Source: a virus
DNA length: 64,000 bases
Reading direction: 5' to 3' (one strand)
Virus record (IMG/VR): IMGVR_UViG_3300021368_000003
Coordinates: 31,400 to 95,399 of that record
Made by a program: the position numbers and the translations under genes
In this document: positions 1-6,577 of the stretch, piece by piece
Position numbering within the stretch: the first letter of the stretch is position 1
Layout: each line of letters opens with the position of its first letter
The notes under the pieces: generated by a model
What the model was told of the DNA's origin: nothing
Database searches by the model: none
What the model saw: only the letters and a program-made list of their open reading frames with translations

Positions 1-651
1 ATAGAACATGTTCATCCCGTGTGGGGTAGAAATGATAATAACTTTGGTTGATTTACCAGAAGAGATAGTAGGATAAACAGAACTGAAAAACTGGTCAGCA
101 ATATGATTCGGAATGAACGCGAATTCGTCCAGAAAGATGACGTTAAAAGACATACCCCGTACAGCAGATGCCGAAGTAGAAGCAGCCATGATTTTGCTTC
201 CGTTCTCCAATTCCAGAGATCCTCGGTTCCACTGACTGATTCCTTGTTGCAACCACTTGGGGAGGTTTTCATAACTAAGTTGTAGACGTTGTAGCATTTC
301 ACGCGCAGTCGCTGCTTTGTTAGCAAGGATTGCTACGTTGACATTATCATTGAACAGTACATACCACAACAGATAGGAAGTCACAATGGTGGACTTACCC
401 GACTGTCGTGGTAGTTTGGCGATATTAAATCTATTGTCATGAAACTTCCTAGTCATATCAACTTGGAAGTCATACATCTCAAATGGGATCAGACCTTTAT
501 CCAGAGACACAATCTTGATGTATTTCTGAATAAAGTAAACTGGATCCTTAGAGCATTTAATAAATTCCTCAATCTGATCAGGCGTAAACGATTGTGCAAC
601 GTTTGCCTTTTTAAGATTAGGATTGCCTAGGTACTGCTGATCTGCACTCAT
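1..651 (-). CDS. gp17: Terminase large subunit gp17 (3' part missing)
   Basis: The ATPase of the DNA-packaging motor, which translocates and cuts concatemeric DNA at the portal. Only the first 217 residues lie in the window (T4 gp17 has about 610), so most of the nuclease domain is off the left edge. Visible are a Walker A motif PRQSGKST at residues 81-88, a Walker B motif VIFLDE at 171-176 and a coupling motif STPHG at 208-212, all in the order known for gp17-type terminases. The ATG overlaps the stop of the upstream nuclease gene as ATGA, so it is probably translationally coupled. It is the last gene of the run that starts at petE. The small subunit gp16 is 7.5 kb away, with the metabolic cassette inserted between the two. 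Confidence 0.95.
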   Translation of the reverse strand, partial: MSADQQYLGNPNLKKANVAQSFTPDQIEEFIKCSKDPVYFIQKYIKIVSLDKGLIPFEMYDFQVDMTRKFHDNRFNIAKLPRQSGKSTIVTSYLLWYVLFNDNVNVAILANKAATAREMLQRLQLSYENLPKWLQQGISQWNRGSLELENGSKIMAASTSASAVRGMSFNVIFLDEFAFIPNHIADQFFSSVYPTISSGKSTKVIIISTPHGMNMFY

Positions 652-1106
652 ACCAATGTTCCGTGTTCTCTACGAATCTCTTTCAGTTCTTCAAAGTCTT
701 TTTGTTTCGTACCACCATCATATGCCCATGCATATCCTTCGGTGATCATCATTTCGTTGAGCGATAGTTCGCTGTCCCCCACATAGAGCCACCCAAGTAG
801 GCGACCATACTTACCAACACCGCCAACGAGTTCAGTACGAATAGTAAGTTGATCTTCTCCCGCAAGGGCACCTTCGAGTTTTTCTTTGAGCCAGTTTGTT
901 GCATCGATTCCTAACTCCTTTTCTTTGAGGTCTCTCGTTCTCTTCTCTGGCGTATCAACTCCTGCAACTCTAACTCTTTCTTTCTTGTATAGATCAAACC
1001 CGAGATCAATAGTAACGTCAATAGTATCGCCATCAAGAACTCTGTTGATCTCGATCACTCGAAAGTTGTAGCAACTCTTCCTGCTTGGCGGGGTCATCGC
1101 TCCCAT
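648..1106 (-). CDS. Staphylococcal-nuclease-like (thermonuclease) protein
   Basis: An SNase-family (PF00565-like) protein of up to 152 residues, expected to cleave DNA or RNA with Ca2+. The family signature is visible: DGDT at 25-28, VRVAGVDTPE around 45-54 and GKYGRLLG around 98-105. The catalytic Arg-Glu-Arg triad would be R46, E54 and R102 in this numbering. There is no obvious signal peptide, so it probably acts in the cytoplasm, perhaps in host DNA turnover or trimming of packaging substrate. The start is uncertain: ATG at 1106 or 1097 makes a 65-74 nt overlap with the upstream gene, while GTG at 1058 would shorten the overlap and still keep the nuclease fold. Its stop overlaps the gp17 start. 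Confidence 0.85.
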   Translation of the reverse strand: MGAMTPPSRKSCYNFRVIEINRVLDGDTIDVTIDLGFDLYKKERVRVAGVDTPEKRTRDLKEKELGIDATNWLKEKLEGALAGEDQLTIRTELVGGVGKYGRLLGWLYVGDSELSLNEMMITEGYAWAYDGGTKQKDFEELKEIRREHGTLV

Positions 1107-1242
1107 CTTCTAACTCCTTGAATGCTAGTGTCATTATTGTATATATGTAATAACCTACTCCCATCAATAGGAGAATAAGACACCAGATGATACTCCAAGT
1201 AACATCATTGACATCATTCAGTGGTCTCAGTATCAGGTTCAT
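1033..1242 (-). CDS. Small single-helix membrane protein (69 aa)
   Basis: No family recognised. Residues about 16-40 form one strongly hydrophobic segment (WSIIWCLILLLMGVGYYIY), and the C-terminal third is acidic and polar (many D, E, Q, S). The expected form is a single transmembrane helix with a cytoplasmic tail. The start overlaps the end of the upstream 109-aa gene by 29 nt, and its 3' end overlaps the nuclease start region. It is one of five single-helix microproteins in the 1.0-4.7 kb cassette. Function unknown. Confidence 0.65.
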   Translation of the reverse strand: MNLILRPLNDVNDVTWSIIWCLILLLMGVGYYIYTIMTLAFKELEDGSDDPAKQEELLQLSSDRDQQSS

Positions 1243-1543
1243 AGGGTTTGAATGATATGCTTATATTATCTAGTCCTTCTACTTCGCTAGGGGTGGATGT
1301 AGTAACCCATGGATCAGGGATCTCTTCATCCCATTGTTTATGGATCTCACGTACCTGGTTATCAACGCTATCCATCTCCTGTTCGACCTTAGCATCGACC
1401 CAGACTTTCCACAACCATTCAATAATTGCTTTGTATATTTGATTCCAAGGGTACTTCTGATTCCTTGCCCATAGTTTGGACTTGGTATACCAGGTTTCTT
1501 TCCCTCCCCAAGTTTTTTCAAATTTGAATAAGTTAAATTTCAT
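1214..1543 (-). CDS. Hypothetical Trp-rich protein (109 aa)
   Basis: No family recognised. The N-terminal 60 residues are basic and unusually rich in tryptophan and lysine (FEKTWGGKETWYTKSKLW, then WLWKVW); the C-terminal half is acidic (EEIPDP, SEVEGLD, EPDTETTE). No membrane helix or signal peptide is evident. The ATG overlaps the stop of the upstream gene as ATGA, and the charge pattern and codon use fit the neighbouring genes, which supports a real gene. It lies in the coupled run between gnd and the terminase. Confidence 0.7.
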   Translation of the reverse strand: MKFNLFKFEKTWGGKETWYTKSKLWARNQKYPWNQIYKAIIEWLWKVWVDAKVEQEMDSVDNQVREIHKQWDEEIPDPWVTTSTPSEVEGLDNISISFKPYEPDTETTE

Positions 1544-1752
1544 TGTTCTAGACTATCTAAGTAGTCTATCCACCATTGTGGATCTTTATGGACTTTCCAG
1601 TTCGGAACAGGTTTACCCTGCTCCGAATAATGGTCGTACAATACCTTATCGATAGTCTGTGCGATCTCCAAATTCCTCTTCTTCTTCATCAACATCTGCA
1701 TACGGGTTCTCCAAATAGGGTCCTCGTTTTCGTAGAGGTTCTTTTCTGACAT
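1540..1752 (-). CDS. Hypothetical small protein (70 aa)
   Basis: No family recognised. It is a soluble, charged protein with a basic patch (MKKKRN) and a Trp-rich C-terminus (DPQWWIDYLDSLEQ). The frame stays open up to an ATG at 1791, but the ATG at 1752 (MSEKNLYENEDP) gives a natural N-terminus and less overlap. Even so, the first 107 nt share sequence with the 70-aa membrane protein in another frame. Both reading frames look genuinely protein-like. Its stop overlaps the next ATG as ATGA. Confidence 0.65.
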   Translation of the reverse strand: MSEKNLYENEDPIWRTRMQMLMKKKRNLEIAQTIDKVLYDHYSEQGKPVPNWKVHKDPQWWIDYLDSLEQ

Positions 1753-1858
1753 AATCCGACTCAGCATTGACAGCAGACATCCAGACCGCAACCTTCATTA
1801 CTATATAGATGACTGCGAGGGGTAAAAAGCACAGGATCAATGTGTATTGTGATTTCAT
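1646..1858 (-). CDS. Small membrane protein with acidic tail (70 aa)
   Basis: Residues 5-31 form a hydrophobic helix (TLILCFLPLAVIYIVMKVAVW), followed by a basic stretch (VRKEPLRKRG) and a run of five glutamates. This gives a short N-terminal membrane anchor with a charged soluble tail. The ATG overlaps the gnd stop as ATGA, which is strong support for translation straight after 6-phosphogluconate dehydrogenase. The 3' half overlaps the 70-aa soluble gene at 1540-1752 in a different frame. Function unknown; see the finding on microproteins in the metabolic cassette. Confidence 0.65.
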   Translation of the reverse strand: MKSQYTLILCFLPLAVIYIVMKVAVWMSAVNAESDYVRKEPLRKRGPYLENPYADVDEEEEEFGDRTDYR

Positions 1859-2868
1859 CTAACGTTGTGTCCTCCAAACATGTATCTCATACCGTTCAGA
1901 ATCTTGGATCCGAAAGCCGACAGACCGCGACTACTAAATCTTTGATAAAGAGCAGTGGATAGAACAGGAGCGGGTACACCCAGATCCACAGCGGTATGAA
2001 CAGTCCAACGACCCTCACCGCTATCGGATACTCCGCCAACGAACTTATTAAGCTCTGGATCGCTGCGAAGTACATCAGCAGTAAGATCGAGTAACCAAGA
2101 CCCAACCACACTACCGCGACGCCAACACTCAGCGACCTCAGCAACGTTAATGTCGTAGCAGTAATCTTCTGGACATTCCATGGGGGCAACCTCTGCGTCT
2201 CCCTCCTTGACATATTTAGATCCTGCATTGGCATTTTTTAGTATATTGAAACCTTCGGCATATGCCTGCATCATTCCATACTCAACACCATTATGGACCA
2301 TCTTCACAAAGTGACCCGCTCCTGGTGCTCCGCAATGCAACCAACCTGATTCAGCAGGTGAGACCCAGCTGTTGTCGTGGGTTCTGGGGGCAGCACCAAT
2401 GCCTGGTGCGAGGGAGTCAAAGATAGGACGGCAAGCAGCGACTGCTTGATCTCCGCCACCAACCATAAGACAGTATCCACGCTCCAAACCATAAACACCC
2501 CCGCTAGTACCACAGTCAATATACTGGATACCCAGTTTTGAAAGGTACGATGCCCTTTTCCTACTGTCCTTAAAATTGCTATTGCCATGATCAATAACAA
2601 TAGCTCCTTCACTACAAAATTGTAGTAACTCATCGAGTGTCTCCTGTACAAGTTCTGCTGGGATTACCATTTGGTAAACACCAGAAGGTCCAACTTGTTG
2701 AACCAATTCTTCAAGAGAAGGTGCTACCTCAGTAACATATCCTTTCTCTTTTGCTTCCTCTGCCTTAGCAAAGTTCCGTCTGTATCCATGGACTTCAATA
2801 CCAGCGGACATCATCCGACGAGACATACCCTCGCCCATCCGCCCAAGTCCGATCAATCCTACTTTCAT
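1855..2868 (-). CDS. gnd: 6-phosphogluconate dehydrogenase (decarboxylating)
   Basis: Converts 6-phosphogluconate to ribulose-5-phosphate and CO2, making NADPH: the second dehydrogenase of the oxidative pentose phosphate pathway. At 337 residues it belongs to the shorter GntZ/YqeC-type subgroup, not the ~470-residue form. The Rossmann motif GLGRMG is at 7-12; DHGNSNFKDS at 93-102 and CGTSGG at 119-124 are substrate-binding segments; HFVKMVHNG at 186-194 carries the catalytic lysine K189 and N193. The ATG overlaps the stop of a 52-aa membrane ORF as ATGA. With zwf nearby, the phage carries both NADPH-producing steps; the products would feed nucleotide synthesis. Acquisition from cyanobacteria is known for this gene in cyanophages. 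Confidence 0.95.
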   Translation of the reverse strand: MKVGLIGLGRMGEGMSRRMMSAGIEVHGYRRNFAKAEEAKEKGYVTEVAPSLEELVQQVGPSGVYQMVIPAELVQETLDELLQFCSEGAIVIDHGNSNFKDSRKRASYLSKLGIQYIDCGTSGGVYGLERGYCLMVGGGDQAVAACRPIFDSLAPGIGAAPRTHDNSWVSPAESGWLHCGAPGAGHFVKMVHNGVEYGMMQAYAEGFNILKNANAGSKYVKEGDAEVAPMECPEDYCYDINVAEVAECWRRGSVVGSWLLDLTADVLRSDPELNKFVGGVSDSGEGRWTVHTAVDLGVPAPVLSTALYQRFSSRGLSAFGSKILNGMRYMFGGHNVR

Positions 2869-3023
2869 TTGTGTTTCTTAGTAAACGGTTCCCAGTGTTC
2901 CCATCCATATTTGTGGACCAGGTGCATTCCTATGATGGGTACAAAAACTAAAAAGAATCCCATGATACCTAGGCACCAGGGAGTCTGCATTACCTGTCTA
3001 ACCAGGAGCTGAACGTGATTCAT
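2865..3023 (-). CDS. Small membrane protein (52 aa), overlaps gnd start
   Basis: A short frame read directly from the sequence between the 80-aa gene and gnd. It has a basic N-terminus, a hydrophobic helix at about residues 16-35 (WCLGIMGFFLVFVPIIG) and a basic/aromatic tail (KYGWEHWEPFTKKHK). Its TGA overlaps the gnd ATG as ATGA, exactly like the other junctions in this block, and without it there would be an otherwise rare 129-nt gap. An internal ATG at 2990 would give 41 residues and remove the 26-nt overlap with the upstream gene. No family recognised. Confidence 0.6.
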   Translation of the reverse strand: MNHVQLLVRQVMQTPWCLGIMGFFLVFVPIIGMHLVHKYGWEHWEPFTKKHK

Positions 3024-3240
3024 TTTGGAAATACTCTGGTAAAGGACATCCTTTGAATTCGTTTATCTCATTAACAGATAGAACAAACATGGTTACAAAT
3101 CCTAGACAGAACGCAAAGAGCATTTGTGGGAAGTTATAGTTCCCCATATATGCAGTAGGATCTGGTTCATCATCATGAGGATGAAGATGTTTAGAGATCT
3201 GTTCTACTCTTTTCTTACGTTCTTCGTCAGATTTTTTCAT
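2998..3240 (-). CDS. Small membrane protein (80 aa), overlaps zwf stop
   Basis: Residues 1-30 are charged (KKSDEERKKRVEQISKH, then HPHDDEPDP); a hydrophobic helix follows at about 39-60 (FPQMLFAFCLGFVTMFVLSV), then a short C-terminal tail with one Cys. The start at 3240 was chosen because its ATG overlaps the zwf TGA as ATGA; the frame is open to an ATG at 3255, which would only add five residues inside zwf. Predicted topology is a single-pass inner or thylakoid membrane protein. No family recognised. It lies directly between zwf and gnd. Confidence 0.7.
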   Translation of the reverse strand: MKKSDEERKKRVEQISKHLHPHDDEPDPTAYMGNYNFPQMLFAFCLGFVTMFVLSVNEINEFKGCPLPEYFQNESRSAPG

Positions 3241-4562
3241 GCTGGATAGTCCCAATCTGTGATAAACTCTGTCTTATGCAAGGGACCCCACAGACCTTCA
3301 TGATAAAGGAATGGTGTGGTTCGCACCTTACAAGTCTGTCCAGTACAAAGCAGATCGTCAACAATACGCCAGGATTCCAACACCTCTTCCGCGTGGACGA
3401 AGTGAGACTGGTCTCCATGGATAGCATCATAAAGTAACTTCTCATACCCATCGATAGCATTATCAGGGTAGTTATGAGTTAGTGTCGCTGCTTCGACCTC
3501 ATCCTTAAACCCAGGGGTCTTCATCTCGATACGAATATCTAGATGTGGATTAGGTTGCAATCGCATAACAATGCGATCATTAGTTGCGTGGTTAGAAAAT
3601 AGTTGTCTAACGGGTGCTTTTAGTTTAACAACAACTTCAACACAACCGTGAGGCATCTTCTTTCCTGTTAGGAAATAGAAAGGAACTTGATCCCAACGCC
3701 AGTTATCAATGTAGATATCACCAGCAGCAAAGGTAGGTGTCTCTGTATTATCTTCAACACCTTCCTCTTCTCTATACCCAACGTATTGACCTGCAACATA
3801 CTTAGTGCCAAGTCTTGTAGCAGCGAGAACTTTAACTTTCTCTCTGCGTATCTCCTTAGCGGTATACTTTGCAGGAGGTTCCATAGCAATCAAAGCAAGG
3901 ACTTGCAGGATATGATTCTGCAACATGTCTCTGACTGCACCAGCACCTTCATAGTATTGTGCTCTACCTTCACATCCAATAGTTTCGGATGCAAAGATCT
4001 GAACCTCTTCTATGTAATCCCTGTTCCAAAGTGGTTCAAGTAATACATTACTAAACCGAGTGGCAAGGATATTATTAACAGTATCTTTGCCGAGATAATG
4101 ATCAATGCGATAGACTTGCTTCTCGCGTAAACATCTCCCAACCACAGACTGTAAATGATCAGCAGATTTAAGATCGTACCCAAAGGGTTTCTCAATAACA
4201 ACACGGGATGTTTCTGAGTCTTCGACGAGTCCTGCTTCTTTGAGATTTGTGATGGCATCAGCGTACCTCTCTGGCGGAACTGAAAGAAAATATGTTATAC
4301 TTCCTTCTGTTGGAAGCGCAGCAAGACTATCCTTATCACTCAAATTACATGGAACATAATCCAAGTGCATCTTGAAGTCATCTGGATAGTCTTCCAGGTG
4401 CTCACACCAACTCTCCTTTGTATGTTTTGTTCTGGATGCTCCTATAATCTTAAAAGATTGAGGGAGCATCCCTTTCAAAAACAGTTGATACAAAGCAGGG
4501 ACCAATTTGCGTTTGCAAAGGTCCCCAGTAGCACCGAAGATAATTATTGTTTTAGTGAGCAC
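3237..4562 (-). CDS. zwf: Glucose-6-phosphate 1-dehydrogenase
   Basis: Oxidises glucose-6-phosphate to 6-phosphogluconolactone with NADP+, the entry step of the oxidative pentose phosphate pathway. The N-terminal nucleotide motif GATGDLCKRK is at residues 10-19, IEKPFG at 123-128, the family signature RIDHYLGK at 152-159, and the C-terminal dimer region includes YEKLLYDAIHGD. I choose GTG at 4562 (441 aa): it follows an AAGG ribosome site by 8 nt, puts the Rossmann strand at the very N-terminus, and its codon overlaps the end of a 43-aa membrane ORF. The frame stays open to an ATG at 4670, but those 36 extra residues have no counterpart in the family and are explained by the microprotein in another frame. 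At 441 aa it is shorter than bacterial Zwf (~490-510). Confidence 0.93.
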   Translation of the reverse strand: MLTKTIIIFGATGDLCKRKLVPALYQLFLKGMLPQSFKIIGASRTKHTKESWCEHLEDYPDDFKMHLDYVPCNLSDKDSLAALPTEGSITYFLSVPPERYADAITNLKEAGLVEDSETSRVVIEKPFGYDLKSADHLQSVVGRCLREKQVYRIDHYLGKDTVNNILATRFSNVLLEPLWNRDYIEEVQIFASETIGCEGRAQYYEGAGAVRDMLQNHILQVLALIAMEPPAKYTAKEIRREKVKVLAATRLGTKYVAGQYVGYREEEGVEDNTETPTFAAGDIYIDNWRWDQVPFYFLTGKKMPHGCVEVVVKLKAPVRQLFSNHATNDRIVMRLQPNPHLDIRIEMKTPGFKDEVEAATLTHNYPDNAIDGYEKLLYDAIHGDQSHFVHAEEVLESWRIVDDLLCTGQTCKVRTTPFLYHEGLWGPLHKTEFITDWDYPA

Positions 4563-4683
4563 ATCCGTTACCTTTATAGTCTTCTGATTCGTAGTAGTTA
4601 TTCTCACCCTTTCGTATCCCGAAATAGATCGTGGATAGTACAAAGGGTATTGCTGCCCAAAGTAAGACATTACCGAACGTCAT
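4552..4683 (-). CDS. Microprotein (43 aa), one membrane helix, between PTOX and zwf
   Basis: Short frame read from the sequence. Its ATG overlaps the PTOX stop as ATGA and its TAA lies just inside zwf (11-nt overlap with the GTG start). Residues about 4-24 are hydrophobic (GNVLLWAAIPFVLSTIYFG), followed by a charged, Tyr-rich tail ending in GNGCAH. Size and shape recall small photosystem or cytochrome b6f subunits, but I recognise no specific family. The exact fit between two well-supported genes is the main argument that it is translated; proteomics or codon-conservation analysis in relatives would settle it. Confidence 0.65.
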   Translation of the reverse strand: MTFGNVLLWAAIPFVLSTIYFGIRKGENNYYESEDYKGNGCAH

Positions 4684-5183
4684 AATAGTTCCATCGCAGA
4701 TCTAAGTTCCTCAACGTGATGAATTTCATCTTCCATAATTTCATAGATCCTTTTGTCAGATCTATCAATGTACATTAAATAATCGCTGTACGTTTGTGCA
4801 GCGTGTTCTTCTACTTCCAGACTTAGATGGTAAGCAGACATAGGAAATAACCAGTAATAAACCACGTTAATCCAATAGTAGATAAGTACGAGGTGTCTGG
4901 CGAAAGCGCGATCAATCCAATAAGCATTACCGCCCCTGCTCTCCATATATTCAAGATGTTCTGTTTCATTTACAGACTGCTCGAAGTGTTGACGCATTAA
5001 AAAATGATGCTCAGGTCCACGTAAACCCATAGATTCACGTAGATGTAACACACTTAAAAAAGCAAAATAGGGTGCCCGAGCAATCTCTTCAAGCACCCAG
5101 AAACGTTGATAGTGACGACCTCTATAAAGAAAGTCAATGATTGCTACTGTGATATCTAACGTTATCGTATTTAATTTTTTCAT
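4680..5183 (-). CDS. Plastoquinol terminal oxidase (PTOX / alternative oxidase family)
   Basis: A di-iron carboxylate oxidase that moves electrons from plastoquinol to O2 at the thylakoid membrane, relieving over-reduction and allowing ATP formation without carbon fixation. At 167 residues it covers the core. Candidate iron ligands in family order: E32 (LEEIARAPYF), E73 and H76 (NETEHL), E125/E126 (VEEHAAQTY), E153 and H156 (DEIHH). The family pattern of GGN, DR and YYW residues between them is also present. The start at 5183 was chosen because it overlaps the petE stop as ATGA; the frame extends upstream to 5234 but that would sit inside petE. The gene is adjacent to plastocyanin and upstream of zwf. 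PTOX is a known cyanophage auxiliary gene. Confidence 0.93.
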   Translation of the reverse strand: MKKLNTITLDITVAIIDFLYRGRHYQRFWVLEEIARAPYFAFLSVLHLRESMGLRGPEHHFLMRQHFEQSVNETEHLEYMESRGGNAYWIDRAFARHLVLIYYWINVVYYWLFPMSAYHLSLEVEEHAAQTYSDYLMYIDRSDKRIYEIMEDEIHHVEELRSAMELL

Positions 5184-5503
5184 TCTACATGTACTGTACC
5201 GATCATGCCTGCTCCTTTGTGAGGACCACACCAATAAGTATAGTCGCCTGCCTCAGGGAATGCAACGTCGAACTCTTCACCAGGCATCATAGCGAGTGCC
5301 TCGTGACTTAGTTCTGGATGATCTTCCACAACAACGTTGTGGGGTGGTAGCATGTTGTTGATGAAGTGAACTGATTCTCCTGCGCTGATTGTAACTTCTG
5401 CTGGTTCAAATACTAGATTACCGCCTGAACCCATCTGGACATCTACTGCCCATGCTGGCATAGCAAAAAATAGTGCAGCAAATAAGGAAAGAATAAACTT
5501 CAT
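5180..5503 (-). CDS. petE: Plastocyanin
   Basis: A lumenal blue-copper electron carrier from cytochrome b6f to photosystem I or cytochrome oxidase. The first 19 residues are a classic signal peptide ending AWA, giving a mature protein of about 88 residues. The four type-1 copper ligands are intact: H55 (PPHNVV), C92, H95 and M100 (WCGPHKGAGM). It heads the metabolic cassette, with a CTAAATA late-promoter box starting 22 bp upstream and PTOX coupled downstream by ATGA. The likely role is to keep photosynthetic or respiratory electron flow going in infected cells as host proteins decay. Confidence 0.95.
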   Translation of the reverse strand: MKFILSLFAALFFAMPAWAVDVQMGSGGNLVFEPAEVTISAGESVHFINNMLPPHNVVVEDHPELSHEALAMMPGEEFDVAFPEAGDYTYWCGPHKGAGMIGTVHVE

Positions 5504-5524
5504 AAAACCTTACTGTAACTGCAC

Positions 5525-5531
5525 TATTTAG
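5525..5531 (-). promoter_or_regulatory. Late-promoter-like CTAAATA box upstream of petE
   Basis: The minus strand reads CTAAATA in the 46-bp gap upstream of petE, 21 nt before its ATG. T4-like cyanophages use a degenerate form of the T4 late promoter (TATAAATA), read by the phage sigma factor gp55. It is the only such box in a gap between here and the left edge, so it probably drives the cassette through to gp17. Assignment by pattern and position only. Confidence 0.55.
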
Positions 5532-5549
5532 ATGTATATGATCGGTATA

Positions 5550-5843
5550 TTAACCTAATCGGTCCTGAATCTCTGACATTGCATCCTTCTTTCCTTTGAT
5601 CATTCCATCGATATAACCACTTCTATATTCCCATGTTTGACCACCAACCTGACCCTTCTTTGGGTTGATACATTGATCATTTCCTAGGTTGTTGCAAACC
5701 AAACCTGCAAGGTCTAGTTCTGAATCTTTGTTAGTGTTGCCTGTACCTCGCCAGACATGTTGTCCATTGATCCACGTTGCTCCACACTTCTCACACTCTA
5801 CGCGAGAGAGTGACAGATCAGACGCTTCTTTTTCGTTACTCAT
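5550..5843 (-). CDS. Hypothetical protein with four conserved-looking cysteines (97 aa)
   Basis: No named family. Cys pairs at C17/C20 (CEKC) and C50/C58 suggest a zinc ribbon or a disulphide-bonded domain; between them lies an aromatic/Gly segment (TWINGQHVWRG). The C-terminal third is basic and helical (YIDGMIKGKKDAMSEIQ). The protein is soluble, with no signal peptide. The start overlaps the upstream membrane gene by 8 nt. It ends just upstream of the petE late-promoter box, so it is probably the last gene of the preceding transcription unit. Confidence 0.7.
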   Translation of the reverse strand: MSNEKEASDLSLSRVECEKCGATWINGQHVWRGTGNTNKDSELDLAGLVCNNLGNDQCINPKKGQVGGQTWEYRSGYIDGMIKGKKDAMSEIQDRLG

Positions 5844-6060
5844 TGTTTCTAAATCCCCAGTGATGTTTCCATGGTGGTGTGAGTGGGAGACCCAGTTCCT
5901 TTTCCATTCTGAGTCTCATAGGATAGACCCTAGCACAAATGATGAAGTGTCGCAACTTTAAGTCCAGAAAATAAAACAGTCGCATTGTGGATTCTATACC
6001 AGCATATGCGACCATTAAACAGACTATTGCAACGACAAAATAAAAACCTAGCAGTTCCAT
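5836..6060 (-). CDS. Small membrane protein (74 aa)
   Basis: A hydrophobic N-terminal helix at residues about 4-22 (LGFYFVVAIVCLMVAYAGI) is followed by a basic, aromatic, amphipathic region and a C-terminus with several His/Trp (PPWKHHWGF). Single-pass membrane protein; no family recognised. It overlaps the upstream DUF6321 gene by 13 nt and the downstream Cys-containing gene by 8 nt, so it belongs to the same coupled run. Confidence 0.65.
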   Translation of the reverse strand: MELLGFYFVVAIVCLMVAYAGIESTMRLFYFLDLKLRHFIICARVYPMRLRMEKELGLPLTPPWKHHWGFRNNE

Positions 6061-6452
6061 GCGCGTAAAGATTTCGAGAGACGATCATCCCCAGTATTGT
6101 TGGATGGTTTCTGTCTCTTCCTCATACCTTTCATACGAGCACAGAAAGAACGACGACGAGGATTACCAACCTTTTTACTAGGTGCTTTCAGATCAGACCC
6201 TGGGTTCTCTTTTTCGTAGGACTTACGTCCTTTCTCATTGAGACCACCCTCTTTGTTCTGACCTTCTTTCTTAGTCCAAGCAGCACCTTCCGTACGCATT
6301 GTCATATCAGTAGGCTTCTTCTTCGATACTGCTTTCATTTGCAGTTGAAGTTTCTGCCTATTGATCATCAGTTGCTTACGCTGAATCTGTTGTTGGCGAT
6401 TCTCCATAGATTTATCGCCTGCTTCGGAAATGTACTCCTTGAAAGTAATCAT
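6048..6452 (-). CDS. DUF6321-like basic protein (134 aa)
   Basis: A basic phage protein; the segment GLNEKGRKSYEKENPGSD, followed by KAPSKKVGNPRRRSFCARM, is the hallmark of the DUF6321 family seen in marine phages. The N-terminus MITFKEYISEA matches the short FK(E/Q)(Y/F)(I/L)SEA leader common to T4-like marine phage structural proteins. Residues 15-45 are rich in Q, K and R and look helical; the rest is strongly basic with no membrane helix, suggesting nucleic-acid contact or packaging inside the capsid (inference). Its ATG overlaps the stop of a 42-aa zinc-knuckle ORF as ATGA. Confidence 0.8.
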   Translation of the reverse strand: MITFKEYISEAGDKSMENRQQQIQRKQLMINRQKLQLQMKAVSKKKPTDMTMRTEGAAWTKKEGQNKEGGLNEKGRKSYEKENPGSDLKAPSKKVGNPRRRSFCARMKGMRKRQKPSNNTGDDRLSKSLRAWNC

Positions 6453-6577
6453 CTTGGTTTCTTAGGACAGTTTTCTTCGTGCTTTTCGATCCATGTCTTT
6501 GGACGCCAGTGACCCTGAGGTGAAGTCACCCCACAGTATTGGCACTTCCAAATGTTGTTAGCTTGTTTTTCAGCCAT
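6449..6577 (-). CDS. Zinc-knuckle-like microprotein (42 aa)
   Basis: A short frame read from the sequence in the gap between two basic protein genes. C12 and C15 (CQYC), with H33 and C37, form a plausible CCHC zinc site, plus H23 between them. Two Trp residues sit beside the metal site. The stop overlaps the DUF6321 ATG as ATGA, and the start overlaps the end of the 447-aa gene by 8 nt. Reading it as a gene removes the only gap of this block. Function unknown; binding of nucleic acid or a partner protein would be typical. Confidence 0.7.
   Translation of the reverse strand: MAEKQANNIWKCQYCGVTSPQGHWRPKTWIEKHEENCPKKPR

Noticed and set aside
4563-4670. N-terminal 36-residue extension of Zwf from ATG 4670
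   Set aside because: The extra residues do not fit the G6PDH family and lie over a better-supported 43-aa membrane ORF; GTG 4562 has a ribosome site and proper N-terminus.
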